From positions 1 to 57,034 of the forward strand of contig JAWKSZ010000054.1 in assembly GCA_041402045.1 (NCBI GenBank): a DNA stretch of 57,034 nt. The letters are read 5' to 3'. Shown piece by piece: positions 9,042-17,034 of the stretch; within the stretch, counting starts at the first letter, position 1, and each line of letters opens with the position of its first letter. The DNA comes from JAGQRJ01 sp041402045 (lineage in GTDB: Bacteria > Planctomycetota > J058). A model generated the notes under the pieces. It searched no databases, had not been told where the DNA came from, and was given only the letters and a program-made list of their open reading frames with translations. Made by a program: the position numbers and the translations under genes.

Positions 9042-10048
9042 GGGGTCCCCTCCTGGGCCGCCTCGCGCCGCGCCAGCGCGAGGTCCGACTGAACCATGCG
9101 CGCCACGAGCTGGCCGAAGTCGACGGTCGGCGCCCAGCCCAGCCGCTCCCGCGCCTTGCTCGCGTCCCCCACCAGGTGGTCGACCTCGGCGGGCCGGGTG
9201 AGCTGCGCGTCGGTGCGCACGTAGGCGCGCCAGTCGAGCTCGAGCTCGCCGAAGGCCGCGTCGAGGAAGTCGCGCACCGAGTGCGCCTCGCCGGTGGCGA
9301 TCACGTAGTCGCCGGGCTCCTCCTGCTGGAGCATGAGCCACATGGCGCGCACGTAGTCGCCGGCGTAGCCCCAGTCGCGCTCGGCGTCGAGGTTGCCCAG
9401 GCGCAGCTCGTGCTGCAGGCCGAGCTTGATCCGCGCCGCGGCCCGCGTGATCTTGCGGGTCACGAAGGCCTCGCCTCGCCGCGGCGACTCGTGGTTGAAC
9501 ATGATCCCGCACGAGGCGTGCAGCCCGTAGCTCTCGCGGTAGTTCACGGTCAGGTAGTGGGCGAAGGCCTTGGCGCAGCCGTAGGGGCTGCGGGGGTAGA
9601 AGGGGGTCGTCTCCTTCTGCGGGAACTCCTGGGCCTTGCCGAACAGCTCCGAGCTCGAGGCCTGGAAGAAGCGCGGCGAGAGCCCCGAGATCCGGATCGC
9701 CTCCAGCAGGCGCAGGGTCCCCATGCCCGTCGCCTCGGCGGTGTGGTCCGGGGCGTCGAAGCTCACCCGCACGTGGCTCTGGGCACCCAGGTTGTAGACC
9801 TCGTCGGGGCGGACCTGGGCCAGGGCGCGGACCAGGCTCCCGGTGTCGGTCAGGTCGCCGGGCACGATCCTGAGCGCCGGCTCCCCCGCGGGCTCGGGGT
9901 CGTATTCCAGGTGCCCCACCCGGTTGGCCGGCCCCTGGGCCGAGCGCCGCACCAGCCCGTAGACCGAGTAGCCCTTCTCCAGGAGCAGCTCGGCCAGGTA
10001 CGAGCCGTCCTGCCCCGTAATCCCCGTGATCAGCGCCACCCGCGTCAT
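9038..10048 (-). CDS. gmd: GDP-mannose 4,6-dehydratase
   Basis: A 336-aa extended short-chain dehydrogenase. The NAD(P) loop is GITGQDG at 9-15, the catalytic set is S131-S133/E134 (ASSSELFG) with Y156 and K160 (YGCAK), and the GDP-mannose dehydratase signature SPRRGEAFVTRKI follows. It converts GDP-mannose to GDP-4-keto-6-deoxy-mannose, the precursor of fucose, rhamnose or perosamine for surface glycans. It heads a leftward three-gene operon. The ATG has no Shine-Dalgarno sequence but has TAGAGT only 6 nt upstream, so the mRNA may be leaderless. No downstream fucose synthase is present in the window. Confidence 0.92.
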   Translation of the reverse strand: MTRVALITGITGQDGSYLAELLLEKGYSVYGLVRRSAQGPANRVGHLEYDPEPAGEPALRIVPGDLTDTGSLVRALAQVRPDEVYNLGAQSHVRVSFDAPDHTAEATGMGTLRLLEAIRISGLSPRFFQASSSELFGKAQEFPQKETTPFYPRSPYGCAKAFAHYLTVNYRESYGLHASCGIMFNHESPRRGEAFVTRKITRAAARIKLGLQHELRLGNLDAERDWGYAGDYVRAMWLMLQQEEPGDYVIATGEAHSVRDFLDAAFGELELDWRAYVRTDAQLTRPAEVDHLVGDASKARERLGWAPTVDFGQLVARMVQSDLALARREAAQEGTP

Positions 10049-10054
10049 GGCGCC

Positions 10055-10060
10055 ACTCTA
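10055..10060 (-). promoter_or_regulatory. Putative leaderless -10 box of gmd
   Basis: TAGAGT on the minus strand ends 6 nt before the gmd ATG, placing transcription start at or next to the start codon. No good -35 is visible. Confidence 0.45.
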
Positions 10061-10088
10061 CTCGCTGAGCCGGCGAGGTGGAGTGAGA

Positions 10089-10136
10089 CAGGACGGCTGT
10101 CCTGCGTCGTAGCAATGGGTGCAACTGTTTGTGCAC
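10089..10136. promoter_or_regulatory. Two short palindromes upstream of the SEC-C/DUF3800 gene
   Basis: CAGGAC-GGCT-GTCCTG (10089-10104) is a perfect 6-bp hairpin. GTGCA with TGCAC (10119-10123 and 10132-10136) forms an operator-like dyad just before the AAGGAG ribosome site. They lie at the edge of the low-GC segment and could be a repressor site or the end of an imported block. Confidence 0.3.
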
Positions 10137-10155
10137 ACTATGAGAAGGAGGCTAG

Positions 10156-11097
10156 GTGCCTGGGCGAAACTCTCGCTGTCCGTGCGGCAGTTCTATGAAG
10201 TTCAAGCGCTGCTGCGGAAAGCCACTGCCATCAACTGGGCTGCTTGTGCCTTTGAGGAAACGGCATGAGTGCGGGCACGTACTGGTCCTTACCATAGCCA
10301 TGGTGGTTGGATCACAAGTATTTCGTGGGACGTGTCCCCGATGCCAAAGGCCCTATGAGTATCTCGCGCGCCCCGGCGGCACCTTTGTTGGATACGGCGA
10401 TGAAAGCTCCTATCAGGACCATGTCGGTTATGGCTTGGTTGTATTCGAGAACACCGATCTCCAGCGAGCAGAGTCGACGATAGTTCGGTCGATCCGGAAA
10501 CTTGGAGGGCGCGGATCGGAGGACATACACTGCCGGATAATGTTCAACGGTCACGCTCGGGCCAAATCCGAGTGGTCGAACTGGCATCTGAGCCAGATGC
10601 GTGCGCTTCTCGAAGACATTGTCCTCGCACTGAGGAATTGTCGGCCCATGTATCACTTCTGCCACGTGGATACCCGCACCTTCCCAGGGATCTTTCCGGC
10701 TGGTGGCGGGTGGAGTGAACTCGCTCTAGGCAAGAAGCAGTTGGTGCCCTTGGTCTACATGGGTGCTGCTGCTGAGTTGCCGGAGCGTTTGGGAGGCCAC
10801 CTACGACTGTTTGTCGACCCTGATCGAACGAAGATCAAGTGGTTTGGCGACCAGAGACGGCAAGTGACTGAGTGTCTTCAATTCACTTCATTCGACGCAC
10901 CAGGCATGGAGATCAAGCCGATAGTGGCGACCGGCCAGAAGCCCCGCCTTCTTCAGATTGCTGATGTCTTGGCATATGCGGGGGTCCATGCACTAGCAGG
11001 AACAGGGCGGAACAGGTGGTGGGGCGATCTCTTCGCTGCCTTTTCTCCCACGCACCGTGAGTTCTGTTGGAATCCCCCTCCCCCAAAGAGTGACTAG
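10156..11097 (+). CDS. SEC-C zinc motif protein fused to a DUF3800-like domain
   Basis: A 313-aa protein. Residues 1-20 are a SEC-C zinc motif (PGRNSRCPCGSSMKFKRCC; C8, C10, C19, C20), as at the SecA C-terminus. A second cysteine set follows (HECGH, then CPRC). From about residue 75 the protein looks like DUF3800: an acidic start (GYGDESSYQDHVGYG) and the late LLQIADVLAYA. DUF3800 is of unknown function and is suspected to be nuclease-like and mobile-element associated. The GTG start has an excellent AAGGAG six bases upstream. GC content is near 53-56% by eye, far below the flanks, with many A/T-ending codons, so it was probably acquired horizontally. Nothing mobile adjoins it. Confidence 0.75.
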   Translation: MPGRNSRCPCGSSMKFKRCCGKPLPSTGLLVPLRKRHECGHVLVLTIAMVVGSQVFRGTCPRCQRPYEYLARPGGTFVGYGDESSYQDHVGYGLVVFENTDLQRAESTIVRSIRKLGGRGSEDIHCRIMFNGHARAKSEWSNWHLSQMRALLEDIVLALRNCRPMYHFCHVDTRTFPGIFPAGGGWSELALGKKQLVPLVYMGAAAELPERLGGHLRLFVDPDRTKIKWFGDQRRQVTECLQFTSFDAPGMEIKPIVATGQKPRLLQIADVLAYAGVHALAGTGRNRWWGDLFAAFSPTHREFCWNPPPPKSD

Positions 11098-11118
11098 ACG
11101 CCCAGGGCCCGGGGAGCG

Positions 11119-14064
11119 CTAGCGCAGCGGCCAGGCGCGGGGCACGCGGCCGTCGCCGGCGGTGACGAGGGCCTCGCCGCCGACGGCCAGGGCGCGCACG
11201 GTGCCGGGCTCCCCGGCGAACACGCGCAGCGGCTCGAGGGTCGCGCTGGACCACTCGCTCACCCGGCGGTCGCGGCTGGCGGCGTAGAAGCGCGCGCCGT
11301 CCGGGGAGAAGGCCACGTCGCGGATCACGCCCTCGTGGGCCAGGAGCTGGGCCTCGGGCTCGAGCAAGGAGCCCCACAGGCGCAGCCCGCCGTCCTCGTG
11401 GCCGGTGAGCAGGCGCTGGCCGTCGGGGCTCCAGGTCAGGCCCCAGGTGCTCGGCTCGGCGAGGCGCCGCGCCGCGAGGAGCTGCGCGGTCTCCAGGTCG
11501 TAGACCCGGAGGGCCGCGACGCCGGCGGTCTTGCTCGCGCCCTTGAACCGCAGCCGGGTGCTGGTGGCCACCGCCAGCCGCGCGCCGTCGGGGCTGATCG
11601 CCACCCGCGTCACCTGGCGCTGCTCGCGCTCGTCGCCGTAGGTCCGGATCAGCTCGCCGGTCTCCAGGTCCCAGAGCGAGACCCAGTCGCCGCCGCTGAC
11701 CAGGAGCGGGCGCCGCGGGTGCATGCTGAGGCAGGTGACGTTGCTCTCCTTGATCCCGCGCAGCGCCTCGCCGGTCTGGGGGTCCCACAGGCGCAGCCCC
11801 GCGGCGAAGGCGTAGTGCCCGCTGGCCAGCCAGCGCCCGGAGGGGTGCCACGCGACCGCCGTCGCCCACTCCCCCCGAGGGTCCTGGAGCACGCGCTCGC
11901 CGGCGCCGCTCGCGAGGTCGAAGATCCGCACCGTGCCGTCGTGGCTGGCGGAGGCGACCCGACCCCCGGCGGGGTCCAGGGCCAGCGCGTTGATCACGTC
12001 GGTGTGGTCCTCGGGCTCGGCCGCCTCCTCGACCGCCCGCGGGGCTAGGAGGTCGCCGCTCCGCGCGTCGACCTCGAGCAGGTCGCCGTCCGTGGTCCCG
12101 ACCAGGAGCCGCCCGCGCCGCGGGTCGAGGGCCAGGGCCGCGGGGGTGCCGCCTGCGCGGCCCAGGCTCCAGGCCTCGCGCTCGAGGGCGTCCGCCGCGC
12201 CGACGCGCCAGCGGGCCAGGCCGTCCCGGCCCACGCTGAGCAGGGCGCCGTCGGCGGTGAGGGCGGCTTCGCTGAGCGAACGGCCGCGGTGGGCCGTGCC
12301 CAGGGGCTCGGCCTGGCCGCTGGCGTAGAGCGCCAGGTGCCCGCGGAAGCCGCCGCTCGCGACCCGCGCGCCGTCGGGGGAGAGCGCGCAGCACGCGACC
12401 CGCGGGTCCTCCTCGGCGTCGCAGGCGCTCCGCAGCGCCTCCAGCTCGCGCCCGCTCGAGACGTCGTAGACCCGCAGCGCGTCGTCGGCGCCGACGGCGA
12501 GGCGCGCGCCGTCGGCGCTCAACGCCAGGGCGTTCAGCGCCTGGCCCGCGGCGCCGAATCGCCGAACCCGGGTCGGGGCCTCCTGGGCGTAGCCCGTCCA
12601 CAGCTCGACCTGCCCCTGCACGTCGACCGCGAGGGCGTCGTCCGGCGTGCAGCGGGCGCCCGCGCTGCGGGGCGACACGCTGTGCTCCACGATCAGCCGC
12701 CGCGCGGACAGGTCCCACACCCGCAGGACCCCGCCGCCGACGCTGACCGCGCGGCGCCCGTCCGGGGAGAGCGTGAGGGTCTGGACCAGCACCGGGTGCG
12801 CGGGCTCGAGCTCGGCGCGGACTTGCCCCGAGCGGCGATCCCAGAGCTTGACCGTGCCGCTGGCGTCGCCGGTGACCAGCCAGTCGGCGCCCGGGTGCAC
12901 GGCGAGGCTCGTGAGCGCGCTGCCGTTGGACCAGGGGTCGAGCCCTCGGCCCAGCCGGCGCGCGGCGGGGGCGCGGGGGAGCGTCCCCAGGTCGAAGCGG
13001 CGCGGCGTGACCTCGGCCACCGGGGCGAACGCCGCGTCGCCCGCGGGGGCGCGGGGCGGGGCGTCGCGGACCGGCGCAGGCGGATCGGGCTGAGGGTCGG
13101 CGACCGGGGCCGGGGGCGGGCCAGCGGGGGCCGGCGTGGTCGCCGGCGCGGGGGCGGGGCCCGGGGTCGTCGACGGCCGCGGCGCGGGCGGCGGCGCCGG
13201 CGCGGCGCCTTGCGGCGGGGCGTCGGCGAGGCGCGCGGGCTCGTCGGCGGCGAGGGCCCACCACACCCCGCCCCCTGCGAACCCCGCGATCAGGACCCCA
13301 GCGATCAGGGCCAGGCCCGAGAGCGAGCGCCCGTGCGCCGCCCGCAGCACGTCCCGCGCCGCGGGGGCCGCGACCTCGGGGGCCCCGGCGCCCAGGGCCG
13401 CGGACAGCTCGACCGGCGCCGGGGGGAGCGGGACGTCGACCCCGGCCAGGGCCTCGGCCAGGACCAGGGCCGGCCAGCCCGCGGCGGCGAGCCCCAACGC
13501 CTGCGGCTCGAGCCGTCCGCGGAGGTCGTCCAGCCCACGGCGGATCCGCGAGCTGACCGTCTTGCGCGGGACCTCGAGCACGTCGGCGACTTGCTCCAGG
13601 CTCAGGCCCTCGAGGTAGCGCAGGCTCAGCGCCAGGCGCAGCTTGGGGGACAGCGCCTGGAGCTCGTCGCGCACCACCGCCCCCAACTCCTCGCGCTCGA
13701 GCTCCTGGCCCACCGGTCCCGAGCGTCGAGCCCGCGCCCGGGCCTGGAGCTCCGGCCCCTGCTCCCGGGCCTCGCGCCGGGACGCACTGCGCTGGTGCTT
13801 CTTGGCCTGGTTCTCGGCGATCCGAAACAGCCAGGTGCGGAGCGCGCGGGGGTCCTCCAGCCGGTCCACCCCGCGCAGGGCGGCGACGAAGGTCTCCTGC
13901 GCGGCGTCCTCCGCGGCGCCGGGGTCGCCCAGCAGGTGGTAGCTGACCCGGTAGACCCGGGCCCAGTAGCGCTCGAGGAAGTCCTGGACCGCGGCCTCGT
14001 CCTTGGCGGCGAGCCGGCGCAGGAGGTCGCGGTCGGGGGTGGTGGTCTCGTCCATGACGGGCAT
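11119..14064 (-). CDS. ECF-type sigma factor fused to a membrane segment and WD40 repeats
   Basis: About 981 aa from the ATG at 14064, which has AGGAG eight bases upstream. Residues about 20-90 are sigma region 2 (YRVSYHLLGDPGAAEDAAQE) and about 130-190 are region 4 with its helix-turn-helix (LEGLSLEQVADVLEVPRKT). A hydrophobic helix near 248-272 (LALIAGVLIAGFAGGGVWW) is followed by a Pro/Ala-rich linker and then about ten WD40-type repeats to the end (for example SPDGARLAVG and DGTVKLWD). If the helix spans the membrane, the sigma part is cytoplasmic and the propeller external. Sigma-WD40 fusions are a planctomycete habit. It may sense envelope or extracellular ligands; no separate anti-sigma gene is visible. 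Convergent with the SEC-C gene. Confidence 0.87.
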   Translation of the reverse strand: MPVMDETTTPDRDLLRRLAAKDEAAVQDFLERYWARVYRVSYHLLGDPGAAEDAAQETFVAALRGVDRLEDPRALRTWLFRIAENQAKKHQRSASRREAREQGPELQARARARRSGPVGQELEREELGAVVRDELQALSPKLRLALSLRYLEGLSLEQVADVLEVPRKTVSSRIRRGLDDLRGRLEPQALGLAAAGWPALVLAEALAGVDVPLPPAPVELSAALGAGAPEVAAPAARDVLRAAHGRSLSGLALIAGVLIAGFAGGGVWWALAADEPARLADAPPQGAAPAPPPAPRPSTTPGPAPAPATTPAPAGPPPAPVADPQPDPPAPVRDAPPRAPAGDAAFAPVAEVTPRRFDLGTLPRAPAARRLGRGLDPWSNGSALTSLAVHPGADWLVTGDASGTVKLWDRRSGQVRAELEPAHPVLVQTLTLSPDGRRAVSVGGGVLRVWDLSARRLIVEHSVSPRSAGARCTPDDALAVDVQGQVELWTGYAQEAPTRVRRFGAAGQALNALALSADGARLAVGADDALRVYDVSSGRELEALRSACDAEEDPRVACCALSPDGARVASGGFRGHLALYASGQAEPLGTAHRGRSLSEAALTADGALLSVGRDGLARWRVGAADALEREAWSLGRAGGTPAALALDPRRGRLLVGTTDGDLLEVDARSGDLLAPRAVEEAAEPEDHTDVINALALDPAGGRVASASHDGTVRIFDLASGAGERVLQDPRGEWATAVAWHPSGRWLASGHYAFAAGLRLWDPQTGEALRGIKESNVTCLSMHPRRPLLVSGGDWVSLWDLETGELIRTYGDEREQRQVTRVAISPDGARLAVATSTRLRFKGASKTAGVAALRVYDLETAQLLAARRLAEPSTWGLTWSPDGQRLLTGHEDGGLRLWGSLLEPEAQLLAHEGVIRDVAFSPDGARFYAASRDRRVSEWSSATLEPLRVFAGEPGTVRALAVGGEALVTAGDGRVPRAWPLR

Positions 14065-14280
14065 TGCTCTCGCTCCTGCACGCCAGACCCCGCTCGGGGC
14101 CCGCGCGCTCCCTGGAGCGGAGGGATTTCCTGAGAGACGAGGGTAACCGACCGGACGCGCGCGGTTTAAGAACGCTCCCTGGCGCGAGATTTCTCGGCGG
14201 AATCCGCTGGCAGCGTCGCAGGGAGGTGCGAGCATTCGCCGCTGAGGCCGGCACCGAACCCCAGGAGAGGCTGCGCAGGC

Positions 14281-14895
14281 ATGCTCCACCCCGCGACCGA
14301 GCTCCGGACCATCGACCCCGCGATCGGCGCGGGCGTGTTCGCCACCCAGGACCTTCCTCGCGGCACGATCGTGTGGATCCGCGACGCGCTGGACCGCGCG
14401 TTCTCGCCGCAGCAGCTCGCCGCCTTCAGCGGGCCCATGCGCGACTCGCTGCTCAAGTACACCTACGTCGACGGGAGCGGTTACTCGATCTTCTGCTGGG
14501 ACCTCTCCAAGTACGTGAACCATCACTGCGAGGCGAACCTGCTCAGCACCCCCTTCGAGCTCGAGCTCGCGGTGCGAGATATCGCGGCGGGCGAGCAGCT
14601 CACCGACGACTACGGCAGCTTCAACATCGCTCAGCCGCTGACCTGCCTCTGCGGTTCGCCGCGCTGCCGCGGCACGATCCAGCGCGACGACCCCCAGCGC
14701 CTGGCGCCGGAGTGGGACGCGAAGGTCCGCGCGGCGTTCCCGGACCTGCTCCGGGTCGAGCAGCCGCTGTGGTCCCTGGTGGTGGACCCCGAGCGCCTCG
14801 AGCGGGCGGCCCGCGACCCCGAAGCGATCCCTTCGGTGCTCGTGAACTACGTCGACCCCGAGCTGCGCGGACGCCGCTACGGCGGCGACAGGTGA
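14281..14895 (+). CDS. SET-domain protein lysine methyltransferase
   Basis: A 204-aa protein with a SET core at about 8-120: GAGVFATQDLPRGTIVW, the SAM-site KYVNHHCEANL (N80 to N86, a variant of NHSCxPN) and the catalytic E105-x4-DDYG (Y111). The post-SET-like cysteine cluster CLCGSPRC (C122, C124, C129) follows. SET enzymes transfer methyl groups from SAM to protein lysines; bacterial substrates are mostly unknown. The ATG start has only weak GCAGG upstream. Its stop overlaps the GTG of the GNAT-nitrilase gene as GTGA, so the two proteins are made together. Confidence 0.85.
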   Translation: MLHPATELRTIDPAIGAGVFATQDLPRGTIVWIRDALDRAFSPQQLAAFSGPMRDSLLKYTYVDGSGYSIFCWDLSKYVNHHCEANLLSTPFELELAVRDIAAGEQLTDDYGSFNIAQPLTCLCGSPRCRGTIQRDDPQRLAPEWDAKVRAAFPDLLRVEQPLWSLVVDPERLERAARDPEAIPSVLVNYVDPELRGRRYGGDR

Positions 14896-16481
14896 GCCCC
14901 ACCCGGGGACGCAAGCGCGCGCCCAAGCCCAAGGCCGTGGTGCGCCTGGCCAACCCCCAGGACGTCCCCGCGATCTACGAGGTCCAGCGCGCGGCCTACG
15001 AGGGTTTCCCCGCCCAGGGTCTGTGCGACGCGCGGCTGCTCGGGCTGCAGATCGCGGCGTTCCCCGACGGGCAGCTCGTGGCCACGATCGACGAGCAGGT
15101 GGTGGGCTACGCCACCTCGCTGATCGTGCAGCTCGACGACAGCTCGCCCTGGTACTCCTACAACGAGATCACCGGCAACGGGACCTTCAGCACCCACGAC
15201 CCCAGCGGCGACACGCTCTACGGCGCGGACATCGCGGTCCACCCCGACGTCCGCGGGCAGGGCGTGGCGGGGGTGCTCTACCGCGGGCGGCGGCGGATCC
15301 TGACCCGCTTCAACCTGCGACGCATGGTCGCGGGCGGCCGGATCCCTGGCTACCAAGAGGTCGCGGGCCGGCTGCCGCCGGAGCAGTACGTGGAGGAGGT
15401 CGTGGCCGGCACGCGCTCGGACCAGGCGCTGAACGCGCACCTCAAGGCCGGCTACCGCGTGCTCGGCGTCTACCACGGCTACCTCCACGACGAGCAGAGC
15501 CTGGACTACGCCACCTTCCTCGAGCTCGAGAACCCCAAGTTCAAAGCGCAGCGTCGGCGGATCGCGGCGGCCCCGATCCAGCACCCCGTGCGCCGGCTGC
15601 GGGTGTGCGCGGTGCAGTACGAAATGCGCCCGATCCGCTCCTGGGAGGAGTTCGAGGACCAGGTCAAGTTCTTCGTCACCGCGGCGGACACGCACCACTG
15701 CCACGTCATGGTCTTCCCCGAGCTGTTCACCGTCGAGCTGCTGCGGACCCTGCCCCCGGCAGAGGACGGGAAGACCGGCGTCTCGCGGCTGGCGGGGGTC
15801 ACCGAGCGCTACTGCGCGCTGTTCAAGGGCTTCGCTCAGCGCACCGGCATGCTGATCATCGCGGGCTCGCAGCCGACCTACGTCGACGGCGAGCTGCGCA
15901 ACGTGTCCCACCTGTTCACGCCGTCCGGGAACATCTACACCCAGGAGAAGCTGCACATCTCGCCCGCCGAGCGCGAGCTGCAGGGGGTGACCCCGGGGCA
16001 GGGGATCCGGGTGTTCGACACCGGCATGGCCCGCGTGGCGATCGCCGTGTCCTACGACATCGAGTTCCCCGAGCTCGCGCGGCTCGCGACCCTGGCCGGG
16101 GCCGAGGTGATCTTCTGCCCCTACAGCACCGACGAGCGCAAGGCCTACATGCGGATCCGCTACTGCGCCCACGCCCGGGCGGTGGAGAACTGCGTCTACG
16201 TCGTCCTGGCGGGCAACGTGGGGAACCTGCCCGACGTGGAGCACTTCCTCATGAACTACGGCCAGGCCGCGGTCCTGACCCCCAGCGACTTCGCCTTCCC
16301 CCTCGACGGCGTGGCCGCGGTCGCGGACTCGAACACCGAGACCGTCGTGATCACCGACCTCGACCTCAGCTCCCTCGAGCAGTACCGCCAGATCGGGAGC
16401 GTGCGTCCGTTGCAGGACCGTCGGCCCGACCTCTACCGCCTCGAACCCCTGACCGGGGTCGAGGTCGTGCGCACGACCTAG
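14892..16481 (+). CDS. Bifunctional GNAT acetyltransferase / carbon-nitrogen hydrolase fusion
   Basis: About 529 aa. Residues about 15-220 are a GNAT domain (acetyl-CoA loop near VHPDVRGQGVAGVLY). Residues about 235-529 are a nitrilase-superfamily domain with E277 (FPELFT) and K353 (QEKLH). At the nucleophile position, where the family has Cys in CYDxxFPE, this protein has S387 (AVSYDIEFPE). A TGC to TCC change is one base, so it may be real or a sequencing error. GNAT-nitrilase fusions occur in many bacteria with unproven substrates. The GTG start overlaps the SET gene stop as GTGA. Convergent with the next leftward cluster. Confidence 0.85.
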   Translation: MSPTRGRKRAPKPKAVVRLANPQDVPAIYEVQRAAYEGFPAQGLCDARLLGLQIAAFPDGQLVATIDEQVVGYATSLIVQLDDSSPWYSYNEITGNGTFSTHDPSGDTLYGADIAVHPDVRGQGVAGVLYRGRRRILTRFNLRRMVAGGRIPGYQEVAGRLPPEQYVEEVVAGTRSDQALNAHLKAGYRVLGVYHGYLHDEQSLDYATFLELENPKFKAQRRRIAAAPIQHPVRRLRVCAVQYEMRPIRSWEEFEDQVKFFVTAADTHHCHVMVFPELFTVELLRTLPPAEDGKTGVSRLAGVTERYCALFKGFAQRTGMLIIAGSQPTYVDGELRNVSHLFTPSGNIYTQEKLHISPAERELQGVTPGQGIRVFDTGMARVAIAVSYDIEFPELARLATLAGAEVIFCPYSTDERKAYMRIRYCAHARAVENCVYVVLAGNVGNLPDVEHFLMNYGQAAVLTPSDFAFPLDGVAAVADSNTETVVITDLDLSSLEQYRQIGSVRPLQDRRPDLYRLEPLTGVEVVRTT

Positions 16482-16503
16482 ACGCTACGGGCCCCGCCCG
16501 CGC

Positions 16504-17034
16504 TCAGGGCAGGCTCCGGTCCGCGAGCAGCGCGGCGCAGGCGACGCGGTGCTTGAGCTTCCACTCGCCGGGCAGCGCCTGGAGCTGGAGCAGCGGGCGC
16601 TCGACCACGCGCTGGGCGAGGGCGCTGTCCCGGGGCGCCCAACGGGGGTCTTGCAGGGCGCGCTCGAGCTGCTCGCGGAGGACTCGGGCCTCGGCCAGCG
16701 CCGCCGCGATCCGCGTGGGCTCCCGGCTCGCCGTGCGCAGGGGGAGCACCACCTCCTCGTAGACCGCGAGGTAGGCCCGGAGCAGCGCGCGGTCGCCGAA
16801 GCGCTTGAGCCCGCGCTCCCACTGGCGGTAGGCCGCGACGTGGCGCAGCTCCCGCGCCGGGTGTCGCCCCTCGACCAGCGCCGCGGCGTCGCGCCCGCAG
16901 TAGGCCTGGAACCTGAGCCAGTCCACGCTCCAGGCGCCCAGGCGCAGGCCCTCGCGCAGGTACTCCACCTCGGCCTCCACGTCGCCCGTGGCGCGCCACG
17001 CGCGCTCGAGGCCGCGCAGGCGGTCGTCGCTCAC
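16504..17034 (-). CDS. Small helical protein of unknown function
   Basis: A 176-aa protein starting at a GTG that overlaps the SGNH-hydrolase stop as GTGA, the best evidence for this start. The first 55 residues (LRGLERAWRATGDVEAEVEY, then an AYCGRDAAALV-like helix) resemble the short Leu/Ala/Arg-rich helical unit that recurs in planctomycete and myxobacterial proteins. The rest is helical, with no catalytic motif or signal peptide. It is the last gene of the leftward nrdJ cluster. Function is unknown. Confidence 0.6.
   Translation of the reverse strand: MSDDRLRGLERAWRATGDVEAEVEYLREGLRLGAWSVDWLRFQAYCGRDAAALVEGRHPARELRHVAAYRQWERGLKRFGDRALLRAYLAVYEEVVLPLRTASREPTRIAAALAEARVLREQLERALQDPRWAPRDSALAQRVVERPLLQLQALPGEWKLKHRVACAALLADRSLP

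Noticed and set aside
10049..10155. tRNA or riboswitch in the gmd to SEC-C spacer
   Set aside because: Only two short palindromes are present; no cloverleaf, T-loop or known aptamer core could be drawn.
14065..14280. Divergent promoter between the sigma-WD40 and SET genes
   Set aside because: A promoter must exist here, but I could not identify convincing -35/-10 pairs or a dyad, so none was annotated.
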